Assembly: GCA_029939895.1 (NCBI GenBank)
Contig: JAOZSB010000010.1
Location: 1-36,134 of the forward strand
Direction of reading: 5' to 3'
Source of the DNA: Desulfobacterales bacterium
Lineage (GTDB): Bacteria; Desulfobacterota; Desulfobacteria; Desulfobacterales; JAOZSB01
DNA: 36,134 nucleotides
Below, piece after piece: positions 9,308 through 17,273 of this stretch (its first letter is position 1; each line of letters starts with the position of its first letter). The notes below the pieces were generated by a model, which did no database searches, was not told the DNA's origin, and saw only the letters and a program-made list of their open reading frames with translations. The position numbers and the translations under genes were made by a program.

Positions 9308-9588
9308 TTAAGCATTTTCGTATTTGCACACAATATAATAACTGTTTTTTTGCAGGTTATCATTTGCATGACATTCCTTAATAACTGAAAACCCTTTTTT
9401 TTGCAAGCAACTTGAGGCGATACGCACCTGGCATATTTATGAAAAAATTTCATAAGTAAATCACCTTCATATTCATTGTAACATCTGATGTCAGCATACA
9501 GACATTCCAAAATATTTTCAGACAACAGCCTTTTTAAAAACCATGACCAGAAATAACTTGAAAAATTACTACATATACAGTAAGAATT
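9308..9588 (-). pseudogene. Possible gene remnant with a frameshift in a homopolymer
   Basis: A minus-strand frame is open from 9588, after an in-frame stop at 9591, and contains SSYFWSWFLKRLLSEN and DIRCYNEYEGDLLMKFFHKY. It reaches a run of eight A's (9395-9402). A one-base shift there continues into KKKGFSVIKECHANDNL, then QKNSYYIVCKYENA and a TAA at 9308. The joined reading looks more protein-like than either frame alone and has the feel of a C-terminal tail. I do not recognise the family, and chance is possible. Confidence 0.3.
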
Positions 9589-9850
9589 TTAATATAGCAA
9601 TTTTAGAAAATAATGTTTTCAAAGCCACCCTTTATGTGCTGTGTTTATACCTCACTTATTCAAGGCTATGAGGTAGATGCACTGTTCCTGGGGTTTCTTC
9701 CCAGACTTTTACTTATGCGGGCTGGATCAGTTTAAGATAATCTTATTTTTTAAAAAATAGTTATTATTACTTAAATACCTGACTTACTAGTCATAAGTTT
9801 TGCAAGAATTCTCAGTTGCGTGCTTCATTGAATTATTTATTTCACAAGCT

Positions 9851-9881
9851 GCCCGCACAGTATTTGCGGGCCAGATTTTTT
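9851..9881 (+). terminator. Hairpin with T-run, terminator-like
   Basis: GCCCGCA (9851-9857) pairs with TGCGGGC (9865-9871), followed by CAGATTTTTTT. No intact plus-strand gene ends just upstream, so it may be a leftover, or an attenuator-like structure in the leader of the gene at 9967. Confidence 0.45.
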
Positions 9882-9966
9882 TGGAACCAATAGTTATCCA
9901 TCCAAATAAAATTCCATCAGCTTAATTGAAGAAACTCACCTGGAACAACCCACCAAGGGGAGAGCT

Positions 9967-10758
9967 ATGCACAACCTTTTATTATCAGTTATTTGTATTC
10001 TTATTCTCGCAGGAAATGCGATTGCAATTGAATTTGAAGTTGCCTACGGTGTTGATGAGCACTTTCCATTTGTTATGGAAAACTCTGAAAAAATACCTGA
10101 AACAAACCCCGGCATTACAGTGGAAATGATTATCAGTGCTTGCAGTAAGATTAAAGGCCTGAACCTGAAATTGATTCGACTTCCCTGGAATCGAGCAAAG
10201 TACAGTCTTAAGAACAGTAAAATTGATGCTTTGTTTGGGGCCAGCTACAACAAAAAACGTCTTAGTATGGGCTGGTTCCCGACAACCACTGGAAAGCATA
10301 AAGGGCCAATTGATGTTAGTCGAAAGCTGAGCACCAACGCATATGCACTGTATACACCTGAAGGTTCAAAAATAAGATGGAATGGAAAAACCTTTTCAAA
10401 CCTAAACCGACAGATGATGTTTGGTGCACCCTTGGGCATTTCAATCACAGACGACATGACCATGATGGGGCTGAAAATTGATGAGTGCCCGGACTCAAAA
10501 TGCAACCTTGGAAAAATAGAACTTGGCAGGATTGTCGGGGCCTTTCTCCTTGAAACAACAGGTGATGCCCTGCTCAGAAGCGGTGAATTCAAAGGAATTA
10601 TAAAAATTCGACCACAGATTGTGTCAAAGGATTACTACCTTATGCTCTCCCATGGATTTGTGATGAGAAATTTTGAACTTGCACAGAAAATTTGGGCGAC
10701 ACTCGGATTAGTTCGGGATAAGGAAAAGGAAATAATTTCAGCAAAATATTACAAATAG
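9967..10758 (+). CDS. Exported solute-binding protein, amino-acid type (SBP_bac_3-like)
   Basis: The 263-residue protein has a clean signal peptide (MHNLLLSVICILILAGNAIA) and then the pattern of periplasmic family 3 binding proteins: FEVAYGVDEHFPFV at the start, PGITVEMI, LKLIRLPWNRAKYSLKNSKIDALFG (the typical step where the family assesses low-affinity ligand residues), and an alpha/beta C-terminal lobe. Members bind amino acids or related small ligands and serve transporters or sensors. No permease or ATPase is adjacent, so it could be an orphan or a sensory protein. The ATG at 9967 follows GGGGAGAG, a good ribosome-binding site. A terminator overlaps its stop codon. Confidence 0.75.
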   Translation: MHNLLLSVICILILAGNAIAIEFEVAYGVDEHFPFVMENSEKIPETNPGITVEMIISACSKIKGLNLKLIRLPWNRAKYSLKNSKIDALFGASYNKKRLSMGWFPTTTGKHKGPIDVSRKLSTNAYALYTPEGSKIRWNGKTFSNLNRQMMFGAPLGISITDDMTMMGLKIDECPDSKCNLGKIELGRIVGAFLLETTGDALLRSGEFKGIIKIRPQIVSKDYYLMLSHGFVMRNFELAQKIWATLGLVRDKEKEIISAKYYK

Positions 10759-10791
10759 CCTGCAAGATAACTTGCAGGCTACAGGGTTTTT
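10757..10791 (+). terminator. Rho-independent terminator of the solute-binding-protein gene
   Basis: A perfect 10-bp stem, AGCCTGCAAG (10757-10766) and CTTGCAGGCT (10771-10780), with loop ATAA is followed within a few bases by TTTTT. The left arm overlaps the TAG stop of the gene. Confidence 0.85.
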
Positions 10792-10817
10792 CAAAAAAAC
10801 AATTATTCTGCCAGAGG

Positions 10818-12374
10818 TTAGTCAAGCTTGACCCGGCAGGCATTGATGCTGCAAAATCGGGTTATGTTTGATGAAACGCTCTGGTGATCACGCTGCAAAT
10901 GAAAGTTGATCCAGGAAGATGTTTTATTTAGTTCCCACATTCGCGGCGGCACACAGCCGGTTGCCATTTCTGCTGCCCGGCCTGTAGCTGAAAGCCGCAT
11001 ATATGCAAGATACCACACACAGTACCTGTCCTTGTGAACTTCGCACTTTCCCAGCCTGCTTCCGCCACAGGCACCGTTACGGGTGTGTTTGGGGCATTTT
11101 GATTCCGGGCATAAATACCCAACATGCTGGATACCGCAATCACCGCATTGTCGACACGACAGCAGTACTTTTTTAAAACCATCTTCCAAGATTTTAAGTG
11201 CATGAAATCCAAATCTGTTTTGGTCGATGCGCTTGCAGAGCCGGTTAAAAAAGCCGGCATGGGGGGAGTCAAACCTGAAAAATGCCTCATGCATGGCGTT
11301 GAGCAAGCCAAAATGGGCCCTCTGATACAGGTTCGCTGTTTTTGTTGTGTGGTTTATTGCAACCTCCGTGGAATCCTTTTCCAGGTTCTTATCAAACACA
11401 TAAAAATTTTCCGATTGCGGATAATCAAATTCACACAAATAATCCTGCCAGTTGTGTTCCATTTCCTTCATGTGATCGAGAATCAGCCCCACGGTTTTAA
11501 AACTCCGGTGTACCCCGCCAATATGGATACCACGATACCCAAGCCCTTTAACAATCACCGCCAGTTTTGCTGCCCGCTCAACTGCGGCATGGTAGCCGGC
11601 CCTCTTGCTTGTTGCCCATTCCTGGGTTATTTTTTTCAGCAGCCTTGCATGAACCACGGCCCCTGGAATCCTGCCAGAATTCATAACCCTTGCTGTCCGG
11701 GGTGTTAATAAAAATATTGATGCAATTGCCGGTACATTGATTTGAAACTGCTTTTGAATTTGAATCAGTTCCTGAAATTTACGGGCATCATATCCAAGCT
11801 GGGTAACAATATAATTGGCACCAGATGAAACTTTTTTGCACAGCTTGAAATACTGGGCAAATGCCTCTGGCTCTGTCCACTTAAAAGGCGAAATCGCACA
11901 ACCAGGATAATAAAACTTTTCCTCACCCCTGGCCCTTGATTTTTCGTTCATCATGGAGAACAGGCACAAAAGGCTTGAGGAGTCCAGATCAAACACAGGC
12001 GCACCCTGCCCGCCGAAACCCTTGCCGGAATAGTCGCCAGTCAGCGCAAGGATGTTTGGCATCCCCATCCGCTTGAGCTGCAAGGCCCTACTTTCGACTC
12101 CTGCCCGGTTTGTATCACGGCAGGTAAAATGGATGATTACATCCATGCCGTTAGTTTGAATTTCCCTGCCAAGCACATCAGGGCTTAGCGATGGGTTCCC
12201 ACCTGGGTTATCGGTTATGGTCACGGCTGACAACCTGCCGTCTATCAGCGCATCATTTGCAAGCCGATGTGCTGTATCAATAGATCGTCCTGCGGACTCT
12301 CCCTTTGGAACCAACTCCATTGTCACCACAAAATGGTCGGGATCGGCAAGATCGTTCTGAAAATTTCTTGACAT
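10818..12374 (-). CDS. metF: Methylenetetrahydrofolate reductase with zinc-binding C-terminal domain
   Basis: The 518-residue protein has an N-terminal MetF TIM barrel (~15-300): TMELVPKG, AVTITDNPGGN, IIHFTCRDTNR, NILALTGDY, GANYIVTQLGYD and IPGAVVHARL. It reduces methylene-H4folate to methyl-H4folate using FAD or partner electrons, for the reductive acetyl-CoA pathway and methionine synthesis. Residues ~400-500 form the cysteine-rich MTHFR_C-type domain: CRQCGDCGIQHVGYLCPESKC and later Cys residues, the type found in anaerobes where the enzyme often works with electron-transfer partners. Canonical MetF is ~300 residues, so the extension is real. The ATG at 12374 is close to the first family-like residues. 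The MetE-like gene downstream on the map (13666-14691) may use related methyl groups. Confidence 0.88.
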   Translation of the reverse strand: MSRNFQNDLADPDHFVVTMELVPKGESAGRSIDTAHRLANDALIDGRLSAVTITDNPGGNPSLSPDVLGREIQTNGMDVIIHFTCRDTNRAGVESRALQLKRMGMPNILALTGDYSGKGFGGQGAPVFDLDSSSLLCLFSMMNEKSRARGEEKFYYPGCAISPFKWTEPEAFAQYFKLCKKVSSGANYIVTQLGYDARKFQELIQIQKQFQINVPAIASIFLLTPRTARVMNSGRIPGAVVHARLLKKITQEWATSKRAGYHAAVERAAKLAVIVKGLGYRGIHIGGVHRSFKTVGLILDHMKEMEHNWQDYLCEFDYPQSENFYVFDKNLEKDSTEVAINHTTKTANLYQRAHFGLLNAMHEAFFRFDSPHAGFFNRLCKRIDQNRFGFHALKILEDGFKKVLLSCRQCGDCGIQHVGYLCPESKCPKHTRNGACGGSRLGKCEVHKDRYCVWYLAYMRLSATGRAAEMATGCVPPRMWELNKTSSWINFHLQRDHQSVSSNITRFCSINACRVKLD

Positions 12375-12769
12375 TACTTATAAAACCTTTCTTAAAAAAA
12401 ATTACTACACAAAATAAAAAAACAAACTATCTCATCAGAAATAATTATATACCACTTCTTCATATTAGAAATATGATTTATGTCAATTTATAAAAAAGAG
12501 ATTTCAAAAATAAATTGCATGGAATGTTTTTTTATTCATTTTCTAACCATACCTTTATTATAAACCAGGCAACTGGCTTCGTCAAAACATTTAAGTTTTT
12601 TGGATTGGCAATGCATCAAAAAATCATCACAACCCTTTTTCTTGACCGCATCAAATTGATGTGCAAAAATTGATACTGCATGATTGCCATTGGAAAAACA
12701 AATTATCTGGCTTGCTCAAATATTGTTTTTTTCAAATGCCTTCAAGTAAAATAAAAAGGAACCTTAATA
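12375..12769. other. Intergenic region, AT-rich, no gene seen
   Basis: This ~395-bp divergent region lies between the MTHFR gene (minus) and the lipoprotein gene (plus), so it should hold both promoters. I could not pick a convincing -35/-10 pair, and no repeat or RNA structure stands out. Confidence 0.5.
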
Positions 12770-13612
12770 ATGAAAAAAATGTACATGACCGCATTATTGT
12801 TTGCGCTATCCCTCCCAGGATGCGGCTACAGTCCGGTACAAAAACCCTTTGTAAAAACTGGCGACAGTTATTCAAGTGCTGCAATTGAGGGCAGCAGGGT
12901 TCGCATACTGGTCTGGAATATTCACAAGGAAGTGAGCCAGGACAAATGGAAAAATGAGTTCCTCGAAATTGTAAAAAATACAAATAATGCACCAGCCATA
13001 ATCCTGCTCCAGGAATTTCGGATGGAAAAAAGTATGCACCAGTTTTTTATTGATGATTTAAAGCTGGGCTGGGAGTTTTCCGGCAATACATATCAAAAAA
13101 AGCATGATGCATACAGCGGTGTTCTGACTGCATCCAAAACCAAACCATCGGAAGCTGAGGCCCTTCTCAGCAAAGGCCTGGAACCTTTTACCAATACACC
13201 AAAAGCTGTTCTGCTTACCAAATACCCTCTGCAAAAGGGAACCCCGGACTTGCTGGTGGTTAATGTTCATGGCATCAACTTCAAAATTGGCTTAAAGGAT
13301 TTCAAAGCTCAAATTCGCTCAATCGCAGACCGTGTCAGGCTCCATGACGGGCCGGTTATTGTGGCTGGCGATTTTAACACATGGAGCAAAACCAGGGACA
13401 ATCTCCTGAACAGGATTTTTGAAGATGTAAAATTAAAAAAGATAGAGTTTAAATCCAAAGAAAAAGATATTGAAACCACCTTTGGCAATCCCCTGGATCA
13501 TATTTTTATCAGCAGGGAAAAATTTAAAACTGTCAAAGGCAGCCAGGATGTTTTGCCTGCGAAATCCTCTGACCACCAACCGCTTTTTGTTGAATTAATG
13601 ATACTCCAGTAA
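12770..13612 (+). CDS. Endonuclease/exonuclease/phosphatase-fold lipoprotein
   Basis: The 280-residue protein has a lipoprotein signal peptide with lipobox LSLPGC (Cys18), so it should be membrane-anchored on the outside. The body is an EEP-fold domain: VRILVWNIHKE, IILLQEFRM (the metal Glu), VIVAGDFNTWS (Asp/Asn), NPLDHIFIS and SSDHQPLFVE (Asp-His catalytic pair). The superfamily includes nucleases, sphingomyelinases and lipid phosphatases; surface location suggests extracytoplasmic nuclease or lipid phosphodiesterase activity, but the substrate is not visible. The start has AGGAA 8-12 bases upstream of ATG 12770. Confidence 0.88.
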   Translation: MKKMYMTALLFALSLPGCGYSPVQKPFVKTGDSYSSAAIEGSRVRILVWNIHKEVSQDKWKNEFLEIVKNTNNAPAIILLQEFRMEKSMHQFFIDDLKLGWEFSGNTYQKKHDAYSGVLTASKTKPSEAEALLSKGLEPFTNTPKAVLLTKYPLQKGTPDLLVVNVHGINFKIGLKDFKAQIRSIADRVRLHDGPVIVAGDFNTWSKTRDNLLNRIFEDVKLKKIEFKSKEKDIETTFGNPLDHIFISREKFKTVKGSQDVLPAKSSDHQPLFVELMILQ

Positions 13613-13665
13613 ATTGCTGACAGAAGACGTACCTGGCTGCATGTCGAGGATCATTTTTTCGGCAT

Positions 13666-14691
13666 TTACACTAAATTATATTTTTCCCGAAGTATCCCGG
13701 AAAGCTTCTGCACACTGGCAAACGCCTGGTCAACGGTCTTGTCCTTGTCAGGATTAACAAGGCAGCAAGTCGCCGGGGAGAGCATACTTTTTTCGAGCAT
13801 ATGGTCAAGATCAATCCCCTTTTTTGTCAGAACCTGCCAGACATTTTCCAGTTGCGCTGTCAATGAATCTAAATTTTCTTTGGCAAAGGTTTCAAAACCC
13901 GTGGGGGTTATGCCCCATGCAATGACTCCGCCCTTATCAAGAAACCGCTTTATTGAAGGTGCATAGGATGAAAAAATTTCCGCATTTGTATAAATATCAA
14001 GGGAAAGAATATCAATATCCAGGCCCAGCAAAAAATCCCAATCCGGGTTTCCGCAAAGGTGAATGCCGCGCGGTGACTCGATCATTGAGAAAAACATCTC
14101 AAGATCGCCCTTTGCCTTGAGATCAGTATAACCCGCCATTGAAGAAAAAAGAAACTGAAGACCAGGCTCATCCACGAACATGAAGGCATTTTCATTAAGC
14201 TTTTTGAGCCTGTCGAGTTGTGCGTTTATCCTTTTCGCCATAATTTCGAACATAAAAGGACGCACCGTATCATCAAAAAGAATGGGTCGCTCATCCTGGT
14301 CCAGCACATTAAAACCAAAGCTGATCGGGCCTTCAAGCTGCCCCCGGATAGCTGGCCTGTCAGAGAAATCCATCTCAAGAAAACGATGATAAACCACGGA
14401 GTATTCTTCGCTCACATCAAAATAAGACGGGTCTTCAAAATGACTGAGGGTTTCTTCAAGCTCCTCCACAAATTTTTCTATGGAAAATTTTAATGTCCGA
14501 TTTTCCATATCAAGAAGGATGCCTGGAAAATGCTCTGCCGCCTGGACGTACATATCCTCGTAATAGCTGTAGTTCGGCAACTGGGGCCAGAAGGGAACAT
14601 CCATGGACAATGCAGTTTCAAGCGCACGATCTGGGTCAGTATGCGGCATGACCGCCATTGCAGTTGTTATCAGGTTACCTGGTATCGGCAT
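13666..14691 (-). CDS. MetE/MtaA-like (UROD-superfamily) zinc methyltransferase
   Basis: The 341-residue TIM-barrel protein corresponds to only the catalytic half of cobalamin-independent methionine synthase. Zinc-site candidates are His211 and Cys213 (GIHLCGNPDWDFL) and Cys309/Cys310 (LSPATCCLVNP); MFVDEPGLQF at 171-180 is the family DEP motif. Asp232 (LSLDIY) sits where MetE has the fourth ligand Glu. Short MetE forms (core-MetE, MesA-D) take methyl groups from methyl-corrinoid proteins rather than folate; MtaA-type methyltransferases share the fold. Which of these applies is not decidable by eye. The gene lies 57 bp downstream of rubredoxin on the same strand. Confidence 0.78.
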   Translation of the reverse strand: MPIPGNLITTAMAVMPHTDPDRALETALSMDVPFWPQLPNYSYYEDMYVQAAEHFPGILLDMENRTLKFSIEKFVEELEETLSHFEDPSYFDVSEEYSVVYHRFLEMDFSDRPAIRGQLEGPISFGFNVLDQDERPILFDDTVRPFMFEIMAKRINAQLDRLKKLNENAFMFVDEPGLQFLFSSMAGYTDLKAKGDLEMFFSMIESPRGIHLCGNPDWDFLLGLDIDILSLDIYTNAEIFSSYAPSIKRFLDKGGVIAWGITPTGFETFAKENLDSLTAQLENVWQVLTKKGIDLDHMLEKSMLSPATCCLVNPDKDKTVDQAFASVQKLSGILREKYNLV

Positions 14692-14748
14692 TTGAGTCCT
14701 CTTTATGTATAGTTGATATTATAAACCTGTGCTGGCTGGTTATGTTTT

Positions 14749-14913
14749 TTATTCTTCAACCTTTTCAAACTGATCCTTATCAACAAAACACACCGGGCAA
14801 AGCCATTCATCGGACAGGTCTTCAAAGCTTGTCCCAGGCGGAACATCATTGTCAGGGTCGCCCAGTTCCGGGTCATAAACATAGTCACAGGGGAGGCATA
14901 CGTATTTGTCCAT
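14749..14913 (-). CDS. Rubredoxin with altered knuckles
   Basis: The 54-residue protein has the two iron-binding pairs CLPC (Cys6, Cys9) and CPVC (Cys39, Cys42), with [27 protein letters not shown] and VDKDQFEK, which is the rubredoxin fold at its usual length. Rubredoxin carries one electron on a Cys4 iron and serves oxygen and superoxide reduction or other redox enzymes in anaerobes. The usual Gly after the second Cys of each knuckle is replaced: Cys9 is followed by Asp and Cys42 by Phe. The ATG at 14913 follows AAGGA. It is too short for most ORF filters. It is probably cotranscribed with the methyltransferase gene next to it. Confidence 0.93.
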   Translation of the reverse strand: MDKYVCLPCDYVYDPELGDPDNDVPPGTSFEDLSDEWLCPVCFVDKDQFEKVEE

Positions 14914-15031
14914 TTTGTTTTCCTTTATAATTAAATCTGCGTTGGAATTTTTTAGTATATAATTTTAAAATATTTGGGGCAGGCGTGTCAAGCAAAACAA
15001 AAATGCTATTTTTCAAGTCATCACGAAATTG

Positions 15032-15075
15032 GCTTTACGCTACAACTCGTAGCCTTTCGCATACGAGAGTAAAGC
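15032..15075. repeat. Nested palindrome
   Basis: GCTTTAC (15032-15038) pairs with GTAAAGC (15069-15075), and inside it CTCGTA (15046-15051) pairs with TACGAG (15062-15067). No T-run follows, so it is not a simple terminator; it may be a small REP-like unit. Confidence 0.6.
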
Positions 15076-15119
15076 GAAAGCAGATTATACCTATTATAAA
15101 GTTTATAATGTTAGTTTTC

Positions 15120-15148
15120 TTGACAAATAAATTATATTTACATATTAT
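15120..15148 (+). promoter_or_regulatory. Sigma-70-type promoter
   Basis: TTGACA (15120-15125), a 17-bp AT-rich spacer, then TATTAT (15143-15148). The -35 is perfect and the -10 matches five of six consensus bases. It points at the small-gene pair starting at 15320, with ~165 bp of leader. Confidence 0.65.
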
Positions 15149-15319
15149 ATACATATTATAAATTACCCTATGGTTTCGACATAGAGTTCGGAGCCACTAA
15201 GATTATTTTTGTAGCACCTGCTTTTTTCAACAAAAAAATTGGCGAGGAAGAAAATCTTTATTCCTGGACTTCCTACCGTCAGCCCAGCTTACGTGCTTAT
15301 TTGTAATATTGGATAAACT

Positions 15320-15436
15320 ATGCAAGAGAATCAAAAACTGGAAAGTCCTGTAAAAAAGATGATTATCGCTGTTATGACAATTAGCATAACCATATTAGGT
15401 GTTATCGCAACTATCGCGGAATTAATAGTCTTTTGA
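15320..15436 (+). CDS. Small membrane peptide, probable 5' part of a frameshifted gene
   Basis: The 38-codon frame starts with ATG 15320 and consists of a short charged lead (MQENQKLESPVKK) and one transmembrane helix (MIIAVMTISITILGVIATIA), ending at a TGA at 15434-15436. The next frame begins at TTG 15433, overlapping this stop by 2 bases. Reading across with one extra T in the TTTT run gives a continuous protein (IVF followed by LNSRIESAISN). The gene is therefore either split by mutation or uses a -1 shift. No family is recognised. Confidence 0.45.
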   Translation: MQENQKLESPVKKMIIAVMTISITILGVIATIAELIVF

Positions 15437-15747
15437 ATTCACGGATAGAGTCAGCAATATCAAATCCAGAATTCCTAAAAAAATTGTCCAAAAAATTCAG
15501 ACCATCATTATTGATTGATGAAAATGGCAGCATAATAGCTGACATGGGAGCTGTCGTATTAGTAAACAAGACAAGTGTTTCAAAGGGTAAAAACGATACT
15601 TTTGAAATTACTATTTCACCCCGTGAGCATTTAAGTAACGAACCAGTCCTTGAAGCATTAGACAGCGATTACACCGTTAAAGCCGTGCGTGGAATCGGTT
15701 TAGATTGGGTTTTTCACTTAAATGAAATTCAACGACTTGCACTATAA
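15433..15747 (+). CDS. Unrecognised protein, probable 3' part of a frameshifted gene
   Basis: The 104-residue frame opens with TTG at 15433 and has no ATG near its start. It contains RIESAISNPEFLKKLSKKF, SLLIDENGSIIADMGA, ITISPREHLSNEPVLEALD, and RGIGLDWVFHLNE, which look like a folded soluble domain. With the upstream 38-residue peptide it would make a ~140-residue protein with an N-terminal membrane anchor. I do not recognise the family. Gene order and the -1 frame relation are what suggest a split. Confidence 0.5.
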   Translation: MNSRIESAISNPEFLKKLSKKFRPSLLIDENGSIIADMGAVVLVNKTSVSKGKNDTFEITISPREHLSNEPVLEALDSDYTVKAVRGIGLDWVFHLNEIQRLAL

Positions 15748-16370
15748 TCATCACCCAAACCAGAAAAACAAAGATTTCGTATAGAAATTATTAATTAAAA
15801 AAGAAATTAAAGTTTGTGCTGGTTTACAAAAAATGGGAAGTGTTTCCTGGAATAGCCGATGTGCCTGATTCATCAATATACAACAAGTACATGCCAAGCC
15901 TTATGCTTTATGCTTTATTGATTGTGAGATTGCACAAAAAAAAAGCGACTGGGGTTTAGGGCTAAAAGATCAAGGCAACCATGGCAGTTTATGTGAGACA
16001 TTGCGTCAATTTCTTTGATGTGGGTGACACTGGCAACTCGTTGCCAGTGTACGAAGCACAAGAGGTTGCCGAGATTTTGTTGTGGATACGACAAGAAGTT
16101 GCTTTTACTTTTTTTGTCGCTCCCTCTTGCCCTTCGGACACCGGCAACGAGTTGCCGCTGTCACCCAAATTTACCTGAAACACAGAAAATAATTAGAACA
16201 GCGAAAGCCTGTGAGCCTGGGGTGCAGGTGTATTTATGTTGAAGTAAAGTCAATATTGCTGGGCTTCTTTGAAAGTCATTCCCTTGAACATGACCCTATG
16301 CAATTTTTCAATCATAGACATAAGAAAATGGAACGATCAGCCCAGCCTACGAACTCACCTTTCTATTATT
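15748..16370. other. Gene-poor region with a MITE-like repeat
   Basis: The stretch holds a structured repeat at 16022-16166, listed separately. A 54-codon open frame at 15795-15959 (KKWEVFPGIADVPD, YNKYMPSLMLYALL) with no clear start may be a gene fragment. A minus-strand 23-codon ORF near 16250-16320 (FKGMTFKEAQQY at its end) is too short to judge. The ORFs inside the repeat on both strands are products of its palindromes. Confidence 0.45.
16022..16166. repeat. MITE-like element, copy A
   Basis: The 145-bp unit starts GGGTGACACTGGCAACTCG and ends with the inverted form CGGCAACGAGTTGCCGCTGTCACCC-like end. Each end is also a hairpin in itself (ACTGGCAAC/GTTGCCAGT; CGGCAAC/GTTGCCG). It matches 33756-33902 in inverted orientation, including AGGTTGC, CGAAGCACAAGAGG and TCGCTCCCTC. 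Similarity continues ~25-40 bp outward on one side (TCAATTTCTT, GATGTGGGTGACAC). Confidence 0.85.
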
Positions 16371-17180
16371 TCACCCCTCGTACAGTTCCGGCCTTCTATT
16401 ACGAAAGAAATAACCCATCTTGCTTTTTTTTATGCGCTCAATGTCCTGTCCTGTAAAATCGACAATAATGAGTTTTTCATCCTCGCCCTTATACGATTCG
16501 AGTGTTTCGCCCGAGGGACTGAGGATAATGGCGACACCAGGGAACACAAGGCCGGTGTTATTCGGGCCAACCTGGTTACAGGCGACCATGAAGATGCTGT
16601 TGTCATAGGCTCTGGCTGGCAGATGGCGCATCCAGGATTTATGTTTTTCCTCTGGCCCGCTGCGCGGGGAGGCGTGGGGTATGAATATAATCTCTGCGCC
16701 CTTTTCGGTCATGTCAGTTGACAGGCCCGGAAAATGAATATCATAGCAAAGCTGGATACCAAACCTGATTCCAGCCACATCAAAAACCGGGACTTCCTCA
16801 CCCTGCTTAAAGGTGGATTTTTCTGGCGGTGCAATATGAAGTTTTCTGTATTTGCCCTTCAGCCCTTCCGGGGTGATGACCAGGTGGGATGCAAAAATTT
16901 CATCATGCTCTCCCTTTTCCGGCAATCCTGCGAGGATTACAATATTATTTTTTTGGGAAATTTTCTCAAGACGGGCAGTTATTGGCCCTGGAACCGGTTG
17001 CGCAGCATCTGCGATCTCTTCCCTGGAAACATAGCCTGTTACGCAGAGTTCTGGAAAGCAGATAATTTTTGCCCCTTTTTCAGATGCAGTTGACGACATC
17101 TCATCAATTTTTTGCAGGTTTTTGTCAACCTCATATATTGGGGAGTGCATTACCGCCGCAGCTATTCTAATATCTATCAT
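16371..17180 (-). CDS. Carbon-nitrogen hydrolase (nitrilase superfamily)
   Basis: The 269-residue protein has the catalytic Glu-Lys-Cys triad: Glu44 in IICFPELCVTGY, Lys113 in KGKYRKLHIAPPE and Cys145 in GIQLCYDIHFP. Length and motif spacing fit the single-domain amidase branch, which hydrolyses small amides or carbamoyl groups in the cytoplasm. RAYDNSIFMVACNQVG and VFPGVAIILSPSGE are further family motifs. The substrate cannot be assigned. It lies between unrelated genes; the upstream minus-strand neighbour is the siroheme decarboxylase gene, 93 bp away. Confidence 0.92.
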   Translation of the reverse strand: MIDIRIAAAVMHSPIYEVDKNLQKIDEMSSTASEKGAKIICFPELCVTGYVSREEIADAAQPVPGPITARLEKISQKNNIVILAGLPEKGEHDEIFASHLVITPEGLKGKYRKLHIAPPEKSTFKQGEEVPVFDVAGIRFGIQLCYDIHFPGLSTDMTEKGAEIIFIPHASPRSGPEEKHKSWMRHLPARAYDNSIFMVACNQVGPNNTGLVFPGVAIILSPSGETLESYKGEDEKLIIVDFTGQDIERIKKSKMGYFFRNRRPELYEG

Positions 17181-17273
17181 TGGATACCCGCAATTTCATC
17201 TGGCTGTTTGCTCATCTATTTTTTGATTATCATCTTTTAGCTTTTTTGAGTGGCCATGAAAAAAAACAAAAGG

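Larger units (their letters stand above)
9251..9966. other. Intergenic region with a decayed reading frame and a hairpin
   Basis: These ~715 bp carry no intact gene. The minus strand has a possible broken coding frame (9308-9588, listed separately). A GC-rich hairpin with a T-run is at 9851-9881. The rest is AT-rich without a recognised signal. Confidence 0.5.
14914..15319. other. Intergenic region with hairpin, promoter and possible coding remnant
   Basis: These ~400 bp hold a nested palindrome (15032-15075), a strong sigma-70-like promoter (15120-15148), and an open frame without a start codon (15160-15306) that includes IIFVAPAFFNKK and LYSWTSYRQPS before a TAA. The latter reads like protein but has no recognised relative, so it may be a gene fragment. 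Confidence 0.4.

Noticed and set aside
11124-11708. 194-residue plus-strand ORF
   Set aside because: It is antisense to the MTHFR gene with its cysteine-rich domain; low-complexity composition.
14703-14888. 61-residue minus-strand ORF
   Set aside because: It is an out-of-frame shadow of the rubredoxin gene at 14749-14913.
15434-15436. TGA at 15434 as a second selenocysteine codon
   Set aside because: Reading through gives only a few codons before another stop; the continuing protein sequence is in the -1 frame instead.
15981-16183. ORFs of 64-65 codons on both strands
   Set aside because: They fall inside the palindromic repeat, which produces similar peptides on both strands (TGNSLPV / TGNELPV).
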